Shown here: piece after piece, positions 23,819 to 34,099 of the stretch
Layout of the letters: each line of letters opens with the position of its first letter
How positions within the stretch are numbered: the stretch's first letter is position 1
NCBI RefSeq assembly: GCF_002894645.1
Contig: NZ_NCQY01000001.1
Location: 1-44,527, forward strand
DNA from: Salinibacter altiplanensis
Lineage (GTDB): Bacteria; Bacteroidota; Rhodothermia; Rhodothermales; Salinibacteraceae
Reading direction: 5' to 3'
DNA: 44,527 nt
The notes under the pieces: model-generated
What the model was told of the DNA's origin: nothing
Databases searched by the model: none
The model's input: only the letters and a program-made list of their open reading frames with translations
Position numbers and translations under genes: made by a program

Positions 23819-25354
23819 ATGACTACGTCGTTTCCCACACGTCGCGCCCTCGCCCAACGCCTGCACGTCTGGGCGCTCGTGCCCATCTTGTTGCTGGTTC
23901 TGACGGTCGGGGCGGGCTGTGTCTCGACGGGCACGAACCCGGTTTCCGGCAATACCCGCGCCTATGGCTATTCTTGGCAGGAGGAGGTAAAGCTGGGCAC
24001 GAAGGCGGACGAGCAAATTCAGTCGCAGTACGGGGTCTACGACGGCGAGGGGCTGCAGGAGTACGTCGACGAGGTGGCACAAGAGGTGCTGGCGGAGAGC
24101 CACATGCGGCGCCCCGACACGCCGGAGCGGTTTCGGGATACGGAGTTTGAGTTCCGCGTGCTCGATAGTCCCATCATCAACGCGTTTGCGCTGCCCGGCG
24201 GCTACGTGTACGTGACGCGGGGCCTCATGGCCCACCTTAACAACGAGGCGCAGCTGGCCATGGTGCTCGGGCACGAGATTGGGCACGTGGCCGCCCGGCA
24301 CTCCTCGCAGCAGGCGGCCCGTCAAAAGTTTACGCAGGGCCTCCTCCTCGGCGGGGCCGTTGCCGGGCAGGCGGCGCTCGGGGGCAACGTCGCGGAGAAC
24401 GTGATGGGGATCGGGGGACAGGCCGCGCAGCTGTTCTCTCTCAGCTACAGCCGCGACAACGAGCGGGAGTCCGACCGACTTGGGGTAGAATACGCCATTC
24501 GGGCGGGCTATGACGGGGCCGAGGGGGCGGCCTTCTTCGAGTCTCTCGACCGGGTGCGGGAGCAAGGCGGGCAGTCCATCCCGACGTGGCAGTCGACCCA
24601 CCCGGACCCAGGGGCGCGGAAGCAAACCATCCCGGAGTTGGCGCAGACGTGGCAGCAGAAGGTGGACGCACCGGCCCGGACGATCGGCCAGGATGCCTAC
24701 TACGGCGCCCTTGAGAACGTCGTCCTCGGCAAAAATCCCCGCCAGGGCTTCGCGGAGGACGGGGTGTTTTACCACCCCGAACTGGAATTTCGTTTCTCCA
24801 TCCCCAGCCGGTGGACCGTGCAGAACCAGCCGAAGCAGGTGGCCCTGGTGCAGCCCGACCAGTCGGCCTACATGATTTTCTCGGTCTCCGACGCGGAGAG
24901 CCCCACCGCTGCGGCCCGCGAATTTGCCGGGCAGGAGGGCCTTACCGTCCTCGACCGTCAGGGCACCTCGGTGAACGGGAACGACGCCCGGCGCGTCCTG
25001 GCCGAGGGCACGACGCAGGAGGGAGAGGTCGTGCGCCTGCTGACCTACTTCATCGCCTACGGAGACAGCGTGTACCAATTCCGGGGACTCACCGCCGGGG
25101 ACCAGTACAGCGCCTACCGGCCCGACTTCGAACAGTCCATGACGAGCTTTGCCCGGCTCACCGATGCGGAGAAGTTGAACCGGCAGCCCACGCGCCTCAC
25201 GATCCGCCCGGCCCGCCGGGCGGAGCCTTTCCGCTCCTTCGTGGATGCGGACGCGCTGCCGTCCGACATGACGGAGGAGGACCTCGCGATCATCAACCAG
25301 CTGGAGGTGGATCAGACCGTCCCCGTAGACCGTCCCCTGAAGCTGCCGAACTGA
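23819..25354 (+). CDS. M48-family metalloprotease, lipoprotein
   Basis: The 511-residue product starts with a type II signal peptide ending VGAGC (lipid-attached Cys34), so it is probably anchored in the outer membrane or on the periplasmic side. The zinc site is HEIGH (152-156) with a third ligand in SRDNERESDRLG (Glu215), as in BepA/LoiP-like M48 proteases that check outer-membrane assembly. A C-terminal domain (about 320-450) resembles the extra domain seen in some bacterial M48C proteases. ATG 23819 is preferred because it directly precedes the signal peptide. It is downstream of recF and may share its transcript. Confidence 0.92.
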   Translation: MTTSFPTRRALAQRLHVWALVPILLLVLTVGAGCVSTGTNPVSGNTRAYGYSWQEEVKLGTKADEQIQSQYGVYDGEGLQEYVDEVAQEVLAESHMRRPDTPERFRDTEFEFRVLDSPIINAFALPGGYVYVTRGLMAHLNNEAQLAMVLGHEIGHVAARHSSQQAARQKFTQGLLLGGAVAGQAALGGNVAENVMGIGGQAAQLFSLSYSRDNERESDRLGVEYAIRAGYDGAEGAAFFESLDRVREQGGQSIPTWQSTHPDPGARKQTIPELAQTWQQKVDAPARTIGQDAYYGALENVVLGKNPRQGFAEDGVFYHPELEFRFSIPSRWTVQNQPKQVALVQPDQSAYMIFSVSDAESPTAAAREFAGQEGLTVLDRQGTSVNGNDARRVLAEGTTQEGEVVRLLTYFIAYGDSVYQFRGLTAGDQYSAYRPDFEQSMTSFARLTDAEKLNRQPTRLTIRPARRAEPFRSFVDADALPSDMTEEDLAIINQLEVDQTVPVDRPLKLPN

Positions 25355-25461
25355 CCTGCAGATCGGCATCGGAGCTCAGAGCCCCCACTGCTCCGGGCAT
25401 TGATCGGGGGCCGTCCGGCTGTCCAGGTGGCCCGCGACACGAGCCCTTCCCGTGGCATCTC

Positions 25462-25908
25462 CTACCGGCGGGCCCGGTGGGGATCCTCCTCTTCTTCCGT
25501 CGGGGGAATGACGCGTCCCTCGCCGCCGACCACCATCTGGCCGTCCCGATAGATGTACGTGCGCAGCTTGACGTGCTTCTTGTCCTCAAGCTTTTCCGAC
25601 ACCTTGACCTGGACCCGGACCTCCGAGCCGACGGGGACGGGGCGGAGAAAGCGGCACGAAATGCCGACGGCGATGCTGCCGTGTCCGGGGAAGTCGCGGC
25701 CCAGCACCTTTGAGATAAGGCCGAGCAGGAGCACGCCGTGGACGATGGGCTTGCCAAACCGAGAATGCTCCTCTGCGTACTCCGGGTCGACGTGCACGGG
25801 ATTGTCGTCGCCCGTGATGTCGGCAAACTTCTGCACGTCCTCGGCCGTGACGACTCGCGTCCATTCGTGGGAGTCGCCAATCTCTATCGATTCGTAGGTG
25901 TTGACCAT
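25462..25908 (-). CDS. MaoC-like (R)-specific enoyl-CoA hydratase
   Basis: The 148-residue hot-dog-fold protein carries the hydratase-2 motif FADITGDDNPVHVDPEYA (active-site Asp34/His39), then FGKPIVHGVL and the GSIAVGISCRFLRPVPVGSE segment. Enzymes of this type hydrate trans-2-enoyl-CoA in fatty-acid oxidation or feed polyester or fatty-acid synthesis. ATG 25908 gives the natural N-terminus (MVNTYESIEIGD). It is divergent from the exporter gene across a 276-bp gap that should hold both promoters. I see no other gene in that gap. Confidence 0.9.
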   Translation of the reverse strand: MVNTYESIEIGDSHEWTRVVTAEDVQKFADITGDDNPVHVDPEYAEEHSRFGKPIVHGVLLLGLISKVLGRDFPGHGSIAVGISCRFLRPVPVGSEVRVQVKVSEKLEDKKHVKLRTYIYRDGQMVVGGEGRVIPPTEEEEDPHRARR

Positions 25909-26184
25909 GGGCAGTGCGCTGTTGGAGAGAAGGGGCGAAGAAACATAGAGATGACGTCGGCGGCAAGTTAGGAAAGAGTAACGGGAAAACCTACCGACTG
26001 CCACGTGGGGGGCGGGCCTCGCTGGTTCATTTGGGCGTGAAAAGCGGCATGAAAAGTGGGCCGGGCGGCGTGTTACTCCGATGGAGCACCGGGCGGCCTG
26101 TTGGCGTGGGGAACGGGTGTTCGCTGCGTCCATCCGAGGAGGGGGGCGACATTTCTGTCTTTGGTCATTCAACGCGCGAACGTG

Positions 26185-28731
26185 ATGGATCGTCTGTTTC
26201 GGGCCCTGCGGCCGTTCATCCGACGTGTGACGCAGCGCGCCGGTGTGGTGCTCGGGCTCGCCGTTCTGGCCACGGCCCTGGGCGGCTACGGGGCATCCCA
26301 GCTCTCCCTCGATACCAACATTGCGAACCTCGTCCCCGAAGACTACGAAAGCGTCCAGGCCCTCAACACGCTCCAGCGCACCGTGGGTGGGGAGCGCGAC
26401 ATGGCCGTGGCCATCACCAGCCCGTCGTTTGAGGCCAACAAGCAGTTCGCCGAGGCCCTGATTCCGGAGGCCCTGTCCCTGCGGCGAACGGGAGACACGA
26501 GCGAGACGTACCTAACGCGCGTGGAGTACAAGCGCGAGGTCGAGTTTCTGAGGGACAATGCGCTCTACTTCGCGTCCGATCAGGAGCTGCGCCAGGTCGA
26601 AGGCTTTCTGGACGATCAGATTGCGGAGGCGAAGCGGGCCCGCCAGGACGCCAATCCGTTCTACTTCGAGTTGGAGGAGGGCGAGGCGGACACGACGGAG
26701 ACGACGGAGGACGGGGAGGCGCTGGAAGGGGTGTACGACCGCCTCGTCGGCACGCGCTACCCGGTCTCCGACGACAGCACCACGATGGTGCTGCGCTTCT
26801 ACCCGTCGGGATCGAATACAAACATCGGGTACATCGAGGACCTGTACGCCGACACGCGGGCCCTGGTGGACCGGATGGATCCCGCGTCGTACCACCCGGA
26901 GATGAAGGTGGTGCTCGCCGGGCGCCTGTACCGGCAGCTCGCTGAGGTGAACACCATCTGGGGCGACGTGGCCGGCTCGTTTGGGGCGGGCGTCGGGACC
27001 GTTCTGCTCGTGGTCGTCCTGTACTTTTTGTACAAGGCCTACCGGGTGCGGTCGGGTCCCGGCGTTGACGGCCGGGGGCTGTTTTGGGAGCTGGTGCGGG
27101 CGCCGGTGATGGGCCTCGTGATCGGCGGGCCGCTCTTCATGAGCCTGGCGTGGACGGGCGGCGCGGCCGCCCTGCTGTTCGGGGAGCTCAATCTCATGAC
27201 CTCCACTCTCGGCCTCGTGCTCTTCGGGCTGGGGATCGACTTCGGGATCCACTTCTACGCCCGGTACGCCGAGGAGCGGGCCGACGGGCACGCGGTCGTG
27301 GACGCGGTGGAGCGCACCTTCGTGAGCACCGGCCAGGCCATTGCCGTGGGGGCGTTCACGACGGCCGGGGCCCTGTACGTGCTCGTGGCGGCTGACTTCA
27401 AGGGCTTCAGCGAGTTTGGGGCCATTGCGGGCACCGGCGTGCTGTTTGCCCTCCTCGCCATGACGGTCGTGATGCCGGCCCTGCTGGCCCTGCTGGAGCG
27501 GACCCGCCTGCTCAACCTCCGAGGAGGGGCCGGCCTGGAGGCCCGTGAGGCCACGCACCGGCGGTACGCGGCGGCGCGGCCCGTCGTCGTGGGGGGGCTC
27601 GTGGCCGTGCTGGGGGCCCTGGTTCTTGCTCCGCGCGTCGACTTTCAGTACGACTTCGGGGCGCTGGAGCCCGAGTACACCGAGTACGAGCAGCGCGACC
27701 AGTACGTTGACCGTGTCAGCACGGGCGGGGACGGCGACCGGCGCAACCCGGCCTACGTCGTGGCGGACAGCGCGGCCGAGGTGCCCGCGATCGTCGAGGC
27801 CGTCCGCGAGAAGATGCGATCCGACACCACCTCCCCAACCATCCTGGCGGTGGAGAGCCTGCAGGAGCGGTTCCCGCTCCACGACACCAGCCAGGCGGCC
27901 AAGCTGCGCCGGATCGCCCAGATTCGCGAGACCGCCACCGAGAATCGCTACCTGCGCGACGAGTCCACCGACGCGCTGGAGCGGCTGCGCCGCGCCGCCC
28001 AGCCCCGCACCCCCATCCCGCTCGACCAGGTGCCCCGGTCGCTTCGCAAGCAGTTTACGACGAAAGAGGGCGAGCTCGGCCAGTTCGTCATGATCTACCC
28101 GTCCGTGGGCCTCTCCGACGGGCGAAAGTCCATCGCCTTCGCCCGGGACGTGGGCACCATCACGACGGACGACGGCACCACCTACCACGCGGGCTCCACG
28201 TCTCTCGTCGCGGCGGACATGCTAATGCTGCTGCAGCGGGAGGCGCCCTGGATGATTCTGGGCACGTTCGTCATTGTCGCGCTGCTGATGCTGCTCAACT
28301 TCCGGTCGCTCCGGTGGGCCGGGCTGGCCCTCGTGCCGCTCGGGGTGGGCCTGCTGTGGATGCTGCTGGCGATGGAGGTGTTCGGCCTCAGGGTCAATTT
28401 CTACAACATGGTCGTCTTCCCGGCCATCCTGGGGATTGGCAACGACGCGGGGGTGCACATGGTGCACCGGTACCGGGAGGAGGGCTCCGGCTCGCTCTGG
28501 ACCGTGCTGCGGTCGACGGGGGAGCACGTCACGATGGGCACGCTCACGACGATGGTCGGGTTCGGGGGGCTGCTCCTGAGCTTCCACCCCGGCCTCAACT
28601 CGATGGGCACCCTCGCGGTGCTGGGGCTGGGCACCACGCTGCTCGCGGCGGTCGCCTTCCTGCCGGCGCTGTGGCAGTGGCTGGAGGACCGCGGCGACGT
28701 GCCGCACGACGTGGGGACGGAAGAGGAGTGA
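26185..28731 (+). CDS. MMPL/RND-family exporter (hopanoid/lipid type)
   Basis: The 848-residue product has the two-fold RND layout: an N-terminal membrane helix, a large periplasmic loop, five helices, then the same again. The first half contains the [17 protein letters not shown] helix. The second contains [22 protein letters not shown] and [20 protein letters not shown]; the GxxxD / GNDAG motifs are the proton-relay helices of MMPL/HpnN-like transporters. Substrates in this group are lipids, hopanoids or other hydrophobic compounds. ATG 26185 starts a normal N-terminus ([15 protein letters not shown]). The last 47 bp of homologous sequence before the tail is repeated at 34406-34452. Confidence 0.88.
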   Translation: MDRLFRALRPFIRRVTQRAGVVLGLAVLATALGGYGASQLSLDTNIANLVPEDYESVQALNTLQRTVGGERDMAVAITSPSFEANKQFAEALIPEALSLRRTGDTSETYLTRVEYKREVEFLRDNALYFASDQELRQVEGFLDDQIAEAKRARQDANPFYFELEEGEADTTETTEDGEALEGVYDRLVGTRYPVSDDSTTMVLRFYPSGSNTNIGYIEDLYADTRALVDRMDPASYHPEMKVVLAGRLYRQLAEVNTIWGDVAGSFGAGVGTVLLVVVLYFLYKAYRVRSGPGVDGRGLFWELVRAPVMGLVIGGPLFMSLAWTGGAAALLFGELNLMTSTLGLVLFGLGIDFGIHFYARYAEERADGHAVVDAVERTFVSTGQAIAVGAFTTAGALYVLVAADFKGFSEFGAIAGTGVLFALLAMTVVMPALLALLERTRLLNLRGGAGLEAREATHRRYAAARPVVVGGLVAVLGALVLAPRVDFQYDFGALEPEYTEYEQRDQYVDRVSTGGDGDRRNPAYVVADSAAEVPAIVEAVREKMRSDTTSPTILAVESLQERFPLHDTSQAAKLRRIAQIRETATENRYLRDESTDALERLRRAAQPRTPIPLDQVPRSLRKQFTTKEGELGQFVMIYPSVGLSDGRKSIAFARDVGTITTDDGTTYHAGSTSLVAADMLMLLQREAPWMILGTFVIVALLMLLNFRSLRWAGLALVPLGVGLLWMLLAMEVFGLRVNFYNMVVFPAILGIGNDAGVHMVHRYREEGSGSLWTVLRSTGEHVTMGTLTTMVGFGGLLLSFHPGLNSMGTLAVLGLGTTLLAAVAFLPALWQWLEDRGDVPHDVGTEEE
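28645..28691 (+). repeat. Duplicated 3' segment of the exporter gene, copy 1
   Basis: These 47 bp, within the last codons of the exporter gene (encoding [16 protein letters not shown]), are identical to 34406-34452 in the same orientation. Each copy is followed by an intI homologue on the minus strand, so this marks one end of a larger duplication. Confidence 0.9.
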
Positions 28732-28781
28732 GGGCGAAGGAGTGCCGTAGTCTAAAACTACTTCTTCGCTTCGCTCAGGGC

Positions 28782-29213
28782 GAAGCGTGTGGCAGGTCGC
28801 GTGCTTCTCAATGTCCGCCGTGTCGGCGGCGGTCTTGACGGCCCGCTGCACGGCCGAGTCGGAGCGGTGGTGGCGGCGCACGGCCCCACTGCGCGGGTCT
28901 CCCGACAGCTGCGGGGAGGGGAAGACGTACTGTCACCGCCACTCGGTCGCCGCGTTCGGGGACTTCTCCGCAATCGCGCCGGGCAGATGCACGCCCCTGA
29001 CGCCTTCCGCACAGTCCGTCTCGTGTTGGGCCTTCACCGTCTTCAGGTGACGCTGGAGGGGGACGTGCAGGCGTTCGGGCAGCACGGTCGTGCGGTCCTT
29101 TCCCCCCTTCCCCATCCCGTGCGTGGAGGCGGCCCCTGTCGAAGTCGAGCTCCTTGGCCCGAAGGCGGAGAGCTACCGAGAGGCGCAGGCCGCTGCCGTA
29201 AAGAAAATATGCG
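28782..29213 (-). pseudogene. Integron integrase relic
   Basis: The minus strand matches the intI gene at about 34691-35119 over its whole length, with scattered substitutions and small indels. One frame reads [35 protein letters not shown] and PNAATEWR, then meets TGA where the other copy has TGG (WRWQYVF). Both ends are missing: the C-terminal R-H-Y catalytic part beyond CHTLR is replaced by unrelated sequence, and the N-terminal SAM-like domain is gone. It cannot make an active recombinase. It sits just downstream of the exporter gene, as the better intI copy sits beside the duplicated exporter end. Confidence 0.88.
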
Positions 29214-29486
29214 CGTCGAGGGTCGAGTTGAATCGGTGCTCACAGGTGTTGAGGGCATTTTGAAATAGACCGACCGAAAGGCAAAACCGTCTTGGCAGCG
29301 TCTCAGGGTAGCTTTGCCGATTCAGCTCCTGATTGGCACTTAAGGTCTTTGGATATGCAGCGATAACTCAGGAGTAGAGCCATCTAACGGGGTTTTTGTG
29401 CGTGAGTATGTCCCCTGTGCTGGCTCGACCGGTCCCCTACATAGTTTGCTAACGCTGCTCTCTCGGTACAGGATTAGGACACTGCT

Positions 29487-31865
29487 ATGAAATACCTGAC
29501 CGCTCTCTGGTCCGCCGCTACCACCCGTATTGCGGCCAAGTTTATGATTCCGATCATCCTGGTGGTCGGATTGGGCGTGGTGGCAGCGGGGGTTGCCGTG
29601 TCGATGCGGATCGGCGACGACGCCCGGCGGGCCGCACAGGAGAAAGTTGAAGCCAGCACGGCGCGCTTCACCGATCGGATGCGAGCCATCAACCGGCTCC
29701 GTCTGGAGATGGTACGCAGCGGGATACGTACGATGAAAGACGACGCCCAGCAACTGGGGACCCCTGCCCTTCGAGGGCGCACGGTGCTCAATGGGGAAGA
29801 GGTGCCGGACCTGCAGTTTGGCCGTGTCAGCCAGGTGGGCCGTTACCAACTGCCGGATCAGGTTACCGAGCAGCTTGGGGGGACGGCCACACTGTTTGCC
29901 CGCGACGGCGACACGTTCGTTCGTGTCAGTACCAACGTGACGAAAGACGACGGCAGCCGAGCGGTGGGAACCGTTCTGAATCCGGACGGCAAGGCCTACG
30001 CGGCCATCACCGAGGGGGAGGCCTACTACGGAATAGTTGACATCTTAGGGCACAAGTACCTGACGGGATACGAACCGATGTACGATGCCCAGGGCGACGT
30101 GGTGGGCATCTGGTATGTGGGGTACGAACTGAGTGGGATGACGACGCTCCAAGCATCTGTCCAGGACACCCGCATCCTAGAAAACGGATTCCTGGCCGTG
30201 CTGGACGGGGAAGGGGAGATGATGTTCAACTCAGAGCACGTTGGTTCCGATCAGCTACAGTCTGCACTTGCCAGTGAGGATGGATCGTGGAGCGTGCGGC
30301 GGTCGACCTTCGACGCGTGGGGATTTACAATTGTCGCCGCCTATCCGGAGCGCGACATCAACGCCAAGCTCGCTGGCGTGCGGCAGATGATTTTCCTCTT
30401 TGGCGGTATCGTCGTGGTTATTATCGGAGGCATCCTGTACGCGGTGGCGCGGCGGACGGTCATCAGCCCGATACAGGAGTTGGCCACTGCCGCGGATGCG
30501 GCTGCGGACGAGGACTACAGCGCACATGTGGAGCGTGACACCCAGGACGAGGTGGGGCAGCTGGCCGCTGCATTCAACGCGATGGTGAGCCAAATCCGCG
30601 AGGCCGTGACCCAGATGGAAGAAAAAAGTGAGGCAGCCCGCACGGCGGCCCGTGAGGCGAAGGCCGCCAAGGCCGAGGCCAACGAGCAGCGTGCCTACCT
30701 CAGCGAGAGCGTCGAAACGATGCTGGACGCAATGAACCGGTTTGCCGATGGGGACCTGACGGTGCAGGCGCACCTCGATGACGCCGAGGGCGATGGCGAC
30801 CTCGATGAGCAGCAAGCCATGATGGCCCGCCTCTTCGAGGAGTTCAACCAGGCGGTGAAGAGCATCCGCCAGCTCCTCTCAGACGTGAAGGGGGCGGCCG
30901 AGGAGACCGCTTCGTCGGCCGACCAGATCAGCGCTTCCTCGCATCAGATGGCTGCCAGTGCCGAGGAGCAGTCCGCGCAGGCCGAGGAGGTGGCCGCGGC
31001 GGTCGAGGAGCTCAACCAGACGATTGGCGAGAACGCCGAGAGCGTCCAGCGCACCGCGGAGGCGGCCCAGACCGGCAGTCAGAAGGCCCGCCAAGGAGAA
31101 GAAATCGTGGAGGAAACCGCTGGAAAGATGGAAGAGATCGCAGAGGTGGTCGAAAGCTCGGCGGACACGATCGAGCGGCTTGGTGCCTCGAGCGAGCAGA
31201 TCAGCCAGATCGTCGAGCGGATCGACGAGATTGCTCAGCAGACAAACCTTCTCGCCCTGAACGCGGCGATCGAGGCCGCCCGGGCCGGCGAGGAAGGAAA
31301 GGGCTTTGCCGTTGTGGCCGAGGAGGTTCGCGACCTGGCGGAGGAGGCCGACCGGGCGACCGGCGAAGTTGCGGAGATGATCGAGCAGATCCAGACCGAG
31401 GCCGAAGAGGCCGTCGGCCGGGTCCGCGAGGGCACCCAGCGAGTGGAGGAGGGGCGCGAACTGTCGGCCCAGACCGGGGAGGTGATCGAGGAGGTCGTCG
31501 ACTCAATTGACCAGGTCGAGCAGATGACCGACGAGATCGCGGCGGCCTCCGAAGAGCAAAGCGCCACCAGCGAGCAGATCGCCCGGTCGGTCCAGTCAAT
31601 CTCGACCGCGGCCCAGCAGTCGGCGGCGGGAGTCACCCAGGTGTCCGATGCGGCCGGTGACCTGGACCGGCTCATCGATCGGCTCCAACAAGGCGTCGAG
31701 CAGTTTGCCCTCGGGGAGCAAAGTGGAGCCGGACGCGACGCGGGGCTGGTAGGAACGGCCCCCGGTGGAGCGTCTGCTCCTGGTGAAAGCGAACCAGAGG
31801 AACCGGCCGACTACGGGGGCGATGGATCTCTTGCCGGAAATGGGCATCTGGGGACCGAAAGATAA
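29487..31865 (+). CDS. Methyl-accepting chemotaxis protein
   Basis: This 792-residue transducer has membrane helix 1 at about residues 20-42 and a periplasmic sensor of Cache type (VGRYQLPDQVTEQLGGTATL to IVDILGHKYLTGYEPMYDAQ). Helix 2 lies at about 300-321, followed by a HAMP domain (PIQELATAADAAADEDYSA) and a long coiled-coil signalling domain. The hairpin tip is EIAQQTNLLALNAAIEAARA with GEEGKGFAVVAEEVR nearby (about 577-612), which binds CheA/CheW. Glu/Gln pairs around it are likely methylation sites. It lies inside the block bounded by duplicated exporter/intI ends, so it may have been brought in or displaced. The ligand is unknown. Confidence 0.95.
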   Translation: MKYLTALWSAATTRIAAKFMIPIILVVGLGVVAAGVAVSMRIGDDARRAAQEKVEASTARFTDRMRAINRLRLEMVRSGIRTMKDDAQQLGTPALRGRTVLNGEEVPDLQFGRVSQVGRYQLPDQVTEQLGGTATLFARDGDTFVRVSTNVTKDDGSRAVGTVLNPDGKAYAAITEGEAYYGIVDILGHKYLTGYEPMYDAQGDVVGIWYVGYELSGMTTLQASVQDTRILENGFLAVLDGEGEMMFNSEHVGSDQLQSALASEDGSWSVRRSTFDAWGFTIVAAYPERDINAKLAGVRQMIFLFGGIVVVIIGGILYAVARRTVISPIQELATAADAAADEDYSAHVERDTQDEVGQLAAAFNAMVSQIREAVTQMEEKSEAARTAAREAKAAKAEANEQRAYLSESVETMLDAMNRFADGDLTVQAHLDDAEGDGDLDEQQAMMARLFEEFNQAVKSIRQLLSDVKGAAEETASSADQISASSHQMAASAEEQSAQAEEVAAAVEELNQTIGENAESVQRTAEAAQTGSQKARQGEEIVEETAGKMEEIAEVVESSADTIERLGASSEQISQIVERIDEIAQQTNLLALNAAIEAARAGEEGKGFAVVAEEVRDLAEEADRATGEVAEMIEQIQTEAEEAVGRVREGTQRVEEGRELSAQTGEVIEEVVDSIDQVEQMTDEIAAASEEQSATSEQIARSVQSISTAAQQSAAGVTQVSDAAGDLDRLIDRLQQGVEQFALGEQSGAGRDAGLVGTAPGGASAPGESEPEEPADYGGDGSLAGNGHLGTER

Positions 31866-31874
31866 GCAGTCCTG

Positions 31875-32130
31875 AGAAGCTGTTTGGTGGACGCTCTGTG
31901 GCCCCTCGGAAGTACTTGGTCGCTGCGCTCCCAGCGCAAGATGGCTTCTGCATTCGCCCGGTAGCTCCCCACGGGCATGACCTCGCTCCTGCTCGGCCCC
32001 CGCTACAGAGACTCATTACAGAGACTCATTTGGGCACCATTTTGCAGCTTCGCCCACTGTGTGTACTCGGCTGGGCCTCGTCAGTCGCTACGCTCGTGTC
32101 GGCTGAACATCAATCCACCAAACAGCTTCT
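31875..32130. mobile_element. MITE-like element with 17-bp terminal inverted repeats
   Basis: AGAAGCTGTTTGGTGGA (31875-31891) recurs as its exact reverse complement at 32114-32130, bounding 256 bp with no credible gene. Inside is a tandem 13-bp repeat (TACAGAGACTCAT at 32004-32016 and 32017-32029). Perfect terminal repeats around a short non-coding core fit a non-autonomous transposon. No clear target duplication is visible. Confidence 0.6.
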
Positions 32131-32278
32131 GAGGCATTCCGGTTTTTTCGCCGGTGGCGAATGAGCTCAGGCTTCACGTCGGTGGCTATGAGGGGGATCA
32201 TAAAACGGAGTGGCTCTTCCGGCCTGGAAAAACGTCCTGCACGAGGCACGCCTTTCCCAACAGAAAAGATACGCACTC

Positions 32279-33574
32279 ATGCACTGTCGATGCCACCTGA
32301 ACCCCGCGTCCTGGGCCTGTTTCTTTTTCGCAATTGCCGTCGCTCTGCTCATCCCGGGGCAGGCCAGCACGGCCCAGTCCATTGGCCTCAGCGGGTTCGT
32401 CAAGTCCTCCTACTACTACGACACCCGGCAGGTCGTAGCGGCGCGAGACGTGGACTTTATGCTCTACCCGGCGGCCAACAATCCCGACGCCGACGACCTG
32501 AGCGACCGAGACAACCTCGGGGCTTTTCAGTTCTTCTCGCGGCTCGGCCTCCGTGTCGACGACTTTGAGCAGAACGTGCTGGGGGCCGACGTGTCGGGCT
32601 ACGTCGAAACGGACTTCTTCGGGCCCACCGGCGACGTGCAAAACACCCTCCGCGTCCGGCGGGCCTTTGCCAAGATGTCGTGGGACAACCGCGACGTACA
32701 ATTCGGGATGGAGTGGTCGCCGCTTTTTACACTTGGGGCCTTCCCGCACACGGTGGCGTCGGAGGCGGGCACGCCGTTCAATCCGTTTGCCCGGCAGCCG
32801 ATGATCAAGCTCACGCTGCGGCCGACGGAGACGCTGCGACTGATCGGTGCCACGGCCTGGCAGATGGACGCATTCGTGGACGCGGGGCTGTCCAACGCGC
32901 CCAGTGGGACTGAGCCACAGGGCGGCATCGACGCGCAGCAGCAGGCCGCCATCCCGGGGCTGCACGGCCACGCGCAGTACGTTACAGATCGGGTCACGCT
33001 CGGGCTGGGCGGGTACCTGAAGGCGCTGCGTCCCTTCCCGCTGGGCGAGCGTTTCTTTGGCGGCGCCGGCACGGCGTATGCCGCCTACAGCGGCGATCCG
33101 CTGGTGGTGCGCGGCAAGCTGGTGTACGGAACCGCCCGCGATCACATAGGCATCGGCGGCTATCTTTACGACCCGGCGGCCGCAGGCAACGACGTTGGCG
33201 CAGCCGACGCGTTTCAGCAGATCAACACGCTCAGCACCTGGGTCGAGGTTGAAAAGGCCGGGACCATCGCGCCGGGCCTCTTTGCTGGATATGTGACCAA
33301 CCTCGGCGTGGCCGACGCGCTCGACGGGCCGACTTCCGGCGTTGCCTTCGCCACCCGCGGCGTGGACCCGGACGGGGAAAGCCTCGCTTCGGTCTGGGAA
33401 GTCGCGCCCCGCCTCGCCCTCAACTACGGCCCCATGCGCTTCGCCCTGGAGGTGCAGGTGACCACTGCCCAGTACACCGCCCGCCTCGACGACCACTTTG
33501 CCCCGGACCCCGCCGACGCTGAGGAGCCGGTCACCAATGTGCGGGGGGACCTCAGCGTCTTTCTGTTCTTTTAG
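32279..33574 (+). CDS. Outer-membrane beta-barrel porin-like protein
   Basis: The 431-residue product starts with a Sec signal peptide (hydrophobic core FFFAIAVALLIPGQ, cleavage near ASTAQS). It continues as alternating amphipathic strands typical of a barrel: IGLSGFVKSSYYYDTRQ, DVSGYVETDFFGPTGDVQNT, VRRAFAKMSWDNRDVQFGME. It ends in ...GDLSVFLFF with the terminal Phe expected of outer-membrane proteins recognised by BamA. It resembles DUF3373/OprO-like porins in layout, but I cannot name a family. ATG 32279 is chosen over 32210 because it places the signal peptide correctly. It lies downstream of the chemotaxis gene and the MITE. Confidence 0.8.
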   Translation: MHCRCHLNPASWACFFFAIAVALLIPGQASTAQSIGLSGFVKSSYYYDTRQVVAARDVDFMLYPAANNPDADDLSDRDNLGAFQFFSRLGLRVDDFEQNVLGADVSGYVETDFFGPTGDVQNTLRVRRAFAKMSWDNRDVQFGMEWSPLFTLGAFPHTVASEAGTPFNPFARQPMIKLTLRPTETLRLIGATAWQMDAFVDAGLSNAPSGTEPQGGIDAQQQAAIPGLHGHAQYVTDRVTLGLGGYLKALRPFPLGERFFGGAGTAYAAYSGDPLVVRGKLVYGTARDHIGIGGYLYDPAAAGNDVGAADAFQQINTLSTWVEVEKAGTIAPGLFAGYVTNLGVADALDGPTSGVAFATRGVDPDGESLASVWEVAPRLALNYGPMRFALEVQVTTAQYTARLDDHFAPDPADAEEPVTNVRGDLSVFLFF

Positions 33575-34009
33575 ACTCGCCGCTGCGCACTGACTGCCCC
33601 ACTCCTTCGACTCATGAGACTCACCGCGCAACAACAGCGAGCATGAGCCTGCGTCCCTCGCTGCTTGCGCCTCCGGCGGTGGCCTTCGACCTATCGTGTA
33701 CGGGCCGAGGGGAAGTGCTTCCTCTCAGCAGAACGAAACGCGCTCCAGTACCGGTGATCAAGGCCAAGGCAATGACAACTTTAATCGGTACATTATGCAA
33801 TTAAAACACTGTACGACTGGCATATCAGAAAGAGTGTCTTTCGGGAAAGGCCTCCCTTGAAAATGGACCGATCACGAAGTCTCCAATGCCTCCTCAACCG
33901 TCGCGGCCGTCTGTTTTTCTCCTCTTCGAAGGATAGGGGGGCTGATCTCCTCGGGCGGAATCAAGATCAGATTTGCCTCAAAAAGATCTATATCCGCTTC
34001 TGAACGGTA
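33575..34009. other. Gap with a headless minus-strand reading frame
   Basis: No complete gene is supported. On the minus strand, from about 34102 down to a TGA at 33872-33874, a frame without a start codon reads IDITYDPVTIHYRSEADIDL, LILIPPEEISPPILRRGEKQ and TAATVEEALETS. It looks like the C-terminal end of a real protein cut off by the neighbouring transposase relic. The family is not recognised. From 33575 to 33870 I see nothing. Confidence 0.4.
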
Positions 34010-34099
34010 GTGGATCGTGACCGGATCATACGTGATGTCAATCAGGGGGGGACAAACCCCATCACCGCAGGCGGATTGGAAAGAGATGCCCCCAGCATC

